A stretch of 64,000 bases of DNA from Lineus longissimus (Eukaryota > Nemertea > Pilidiophora > Heteronemertea > Lineidae). Under the pieces are notes generated by a model that saw only the letters and a program-made list of their open reading frames with translations, was not told the origin of the DNA and did no database searches. Shown one piece after another: positions 60,901 through 64,000 of this stretch. The position numbers were made by a program, and so were the translations under genes. Numbering within the stretch: position 1 is the first letter of the stretch; the number at the start of each line of letters is the position of its first letter. The stretch covers positions 12,775,001 to 12,839,000 of the forward strand of contig NC_088326.1 of NCBI RefSeq assembly GCF_910592395.1. The letters run 5' to 3'.

Positions 60901-63019
60901 TGTTAACTGCACTGCGGCGATATTTATTTCTATGTTTCTTTTCATTTATGTACGACCGTATTGACGTTTCGAGGGTTACATTTACACTTATTTGATGAGT
61001 TCATTATAAATGAATATTTGTAAATCGATTTTCGTGAATGTTAGCCTTTCACAAAACTCGTCCACCTCTTCAAATCCGCGCCTAGCACCGAGGTAATCAT
61101 GTCAAAAACAGCGTGAAGGATCGGCGCGGATAATCCGGGATTAGGGGCAGAATGGTATGTGTAAAATAGGGACGCTCTGAGGGAAAGGGCCTAGCAAAAT
61201 ATAACTGAATCCCTTTTTAGGCTTTTCATTCGCCAGAGTGCTCAAGTCACACAAATCCGAGTTGCTGAACTGTAACCAAGATTAACCTACCATGAACCAT
61301 AAATTTCATGACGTTAAAGCAACTCACTTTGACTTTAACTGATTTGTGGTTTTGGCAGTTAAAGTTTGAAGAGGTGAATATTCATGTGATTTTCCCATCT
61401 TTATTGTTTACAAGGCCACCTTTGGCTGCCAGTGCACCCTCCCAAGGGATGGAACAATTTTGACAACGCCTCACTAATTATTGGCAAAACTGTGATTACA
61501 ACGTCTGAATGGCATTGATGAATTTCTTAACTCGTGCATAACGTCGTTAAGGGGCAAACAATAACAATGAATAATAGCCTTTTTTTAATTAAGGGCCCTC
61601 GTAACCACCTTTAATAACAACAGAACAATCCAAAACATATTGTCTCAGGAAAACAAAACGCTTCTAATTTTCTATGGCGAGGCTTTCGAGTTAATTGCCC
61701 AAAATAATAAGATTGGTTCGATGGTTCTATGGATTGTGGCGGCATTGGGGTCTAATTTGTAAACAGTCCTTCATCCATCGCCATGTTACTTAATTCATAT
61801 CAACTTACTAAGCTAAAAAATACGATAGAGAAATATCGAAATGTTAGATTATCAAGAGGAGATATTTTTGCTTACTCACTCTGCCACCTGCGCGATCTTG
61901 TTACAATCGCCGTGTGATGGTTTGCAAGAACGGAATGCAATTTGAAAATGTGTATACAACTGTTTCAGGTGGTCGATATGACTTAGAATTTGCTTTCTGG
62001 GGAAAAATCGATTTCCTAACGCAAGATGAATATTATTCTAGCAATCGAACATCATCTGCAACGAAGTGCCGAACAGTTAGCCAACATAGACCAATTTGCA
62101 AAGCATTGTCAAATTGGTCGTTCTTTGATTCTGCACCTGTCGTTTTAGATCCGGTGACCGGCTACAATTAGCCGCGGAAAAACTGTGAGCAATCAAGTCA
62201 TTTGTTGCCCAAATATTGAATTATGATCACATGGGTCTTGCTATTCAAAACAACCCTGTAATTATGCCACAACTCCCATGGTATACCATTCAGACCAATT
62301 CATATCTTAAACCAATCACAAGAATTACGTCACGTAAGTGCGTGCCTATTCTGTGATCCTCGTTCTGAGTTCCGTAGCAAATATCCGGGGAATTAGAGTT
62401 CCTTCTAAAATGTTACATGACGTCTGCTGCTCATGAATAGGAACAACGCCCTGGGGTACCCATGATGCAACTTTGGATAAAACTCCCCTCAAAATCCCCT
62501 CTCTCACGATATATAACGCCGTCGTTTGCCTTTTTACAAATTATCCATTTCCAACCAATCAGGTTATTGCATAACAGAAGCGCGGACCTGTTCTGTTGAT
62601 TTGCATAATTCATTTGTTGCCGTACTGTCCATATCCTCTTTTAAAGGGCAAACTCATGCATGATTAAGCTGGGACGATATCAGCTAACTGTTATCGGCAC
62701 AGTGAAAGCAATCGAGTTTTCGGCCATTCCCCCGGGAAGTTGTGGTTTTTCGTCATTAATCAGAAATCCATATTTGTGTACCGAAATATAGTGTGCATTT
62801 GATTGTGTTTTCGGGCAAAAGTTCAATCAGCGGCGACCTTAATTAATGGCCCATTATCCGAGTTGATGACAATCTAAGGTTTCCTGGTGCACAGAGTAAA
62901 GTTGGCAAATTCTGATATACGTTTATGCTAGTTTAGACAGAGTCCGTCTGTCAGTCAGGGTTAAGCAATTTGACTTGCAGAGAGAAGCCAGTGTAAATGT
63001 AAGTGTCCTGTGATAAGGA
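54920..63019 (+). other. probable long intron of the zinc-finger gene
   Basis: The exon ending at 54919 stops inside a finger, and I found no later exon with the Cys-x2-Cys...His-x3-His pattern or a TGEKP-type linker up to 64000 on the plus strand. So this stretch is read as intron 3. It is AT-rich with many homeodomain-type TAATTA and Sox-type ACAATG words, which is what enhancer-bearing introns of developmental regulators often show, but such words are also frequent by chance. An 85-codon frame at 61914-62171 is not supported. Confidence 0.45.
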
Positions 63020-63133
63020 GTGATATGAATAAAGACTAGCAAATGCTTTTATCTGAAACTCCATGTACATTTACACTAGGCCTTTCTGTACAAAATTGAA
63101 GTAAAAGCATTTGCTACTCTTTATTCATATCAC
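63020..63133. repeat. near-perfect long hairpin (32 bp arms)
   Basis: Arms at 63020-63051 and 63102-63133 are inverted copies with 31 of 32 bases matching, around a 50-base loop. Each arm begins GTGATATGAATAAAGA and ends TAGCAAATGCTTTTA. The high identity indicates either recent origin, as in a small MITE, or selection on the structure. It could fold as a precursor-like RNA hairpin if transcribed, and it lies in the probable third intron of the zinc-finger gene. Confidence 0.85.
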
Positions 63134-64000
63134 CCCACATGATTCAATCATGCACTTTGATCTCAAAGGTGTTGTACATGTTTGCGTCACGATGTAACCA
63201 TATCTGAACCCGTCACCAACAATAGGAAATGACACTTTTTCCAGAGGAAACCGTACACCTGAATTTTCAGCTCATGTTGACCAACAGAATTTCAGTTAAA
63301 ACTCCCAGTGGTGTCCTTATGCAATGTTAATTCATCATGAGAAATATGACTATGAGAGTTCCTGACTAACTCTATACAGACTGCCATGACTGCACTCTCG
63401 TGTCAGTATTACTCGGCATCTGGTCAAAAGTTGAAAAGAATGTGTCTTACCAACTTACACGTCTAATACTATTACTATTGATGAGGACATTTACGACTCT
63501 CGTGTTCCAACATGTCGCATTTTGACATCTAGGGGTGCTTCAATTATGGAACAAGCACCAATCAAAATAATCCAATTGATCGCCAGTATTAATTATGCAA
63601 AGCGCCATCTGTTGTCAGTTAAACTGATTTGGCGGAAAGGGCGACATGATTGAAAGGGAAGGCAAAAAGTGAATTCTAACTTCTCCGAAGGGAGGTATTA
63701 CAAACCTCTCTGTTCTCAATCAGTTCATCAGAACTTCCAGCCGCCCTTTGTTAGGATTAAGACATCAGCAGCCAACATAAAAAGAAACTAGTGGACTTTT
63801 GTTATCTTCAGCAAAACCAGGCCACCATTTTCGAAACTATATGGCCAACGTCCAACTTGTTGGAAAAAGGCTAATAATACCTCCATGATTCAACTGCACT
63901 CAATCACCTCATGACCTGTCAATTACTGTCAATTACCAATTAGATTAAGTTGACGTCTACCAACACGAATCATCCATTACGCCACGAGTCGATATTGAAT
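63134..64000. other. non-coding, window end
   Basis: No supported frame, zinc-finger coding sequence or repeat is seen. The segment is probably still within the intron of the zinc-finger gene. Confidence 0.4.

Noticed and set aside
61914-62171. 85-codon plus frame in the probable intron of the zinc-finger gene
   Set aside because: It is protein-like by eye, but short, with no promoter, splice or domain evidence, and of a length expected by chance.
1-64000. CRISPR arrays, phage genes, operons or bacterial gene clusters
   Set aside because: No direct-repeat/spacer pattern, no dense same-strand coding and clear spliceosomal introns. The window is eukaryotic.

Overview
The window looks like genomic DNA of an invertebrate metazoan, probably marine. 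The evidence is spliced genes with long introns, low coding density, a decayed LINE, tRNA-like SINE heads, fold-back elements and long homopolymer and microsatellite tracts. No operon, plasmid, phage or CRISPR organisation is visible. The species cannot be named from the sequence. Most short open frames are chance frames.

Three genes are well supported. (1) A small two-exon gene on the plus strand (37745-39489) encodes a secreted peptide of about 101 residues: a signal peptide, then about 80 residues with 16 cysteines, apparently an internal duplication. (2) A 424-codon open frame on the minus strand (41836-40562) encodes a basic, Ser/Pro/Lys-rich protein that I do not recognise. It converges tail-to-tail with gene 1. 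(3) The 5' part of a C2H2 zinc-finger transcription factor gene lies on the plus strand from about 52945. I can place a TATA/CRE promoter, three exons (53016-53064, 53261-54158, 54808-54919) and two complete introns. The third exon stops inside the first zinc finger and the rest lies beyond the window, so 54920-64000 reads as a long intron. Weaker gene signals are a phase 1-1 exon at 4194-4598 (minus), a CpG-rich start at 29295-29461, and a TATA-associated first exon at 38180-38276 nested in the intron of gene 1.

The rest is intergenic and repeat DNA. Degenerate AT-rich tandem arrays lie at 17640-18245 and 19140-19560, and a diverged array with a period near 180 bp at 24970-26260. At 33905-34160 there are four copies of a ~64 bp unit whose last copy is related to an inverted dispersed repeat in intron 2 of the zinc-finger gene. 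At 36304-36807 a MITE sits in one arm of an inverted repeat and the other arm preserves the empty site. A 317 bp fold-back element lies at 43286-43602. An uninterrupted array of about 321 pentanucleotide copies (44643-46249) directly abuts the 3' end of a 5'-truncated LINE, suggesting an expanded LINE 3' tail. Near-perfect hairpins occur at 32077, 32986, 34676 and 63020. Poly-C/poly-G runs of 11-22 bases recur at seven places.
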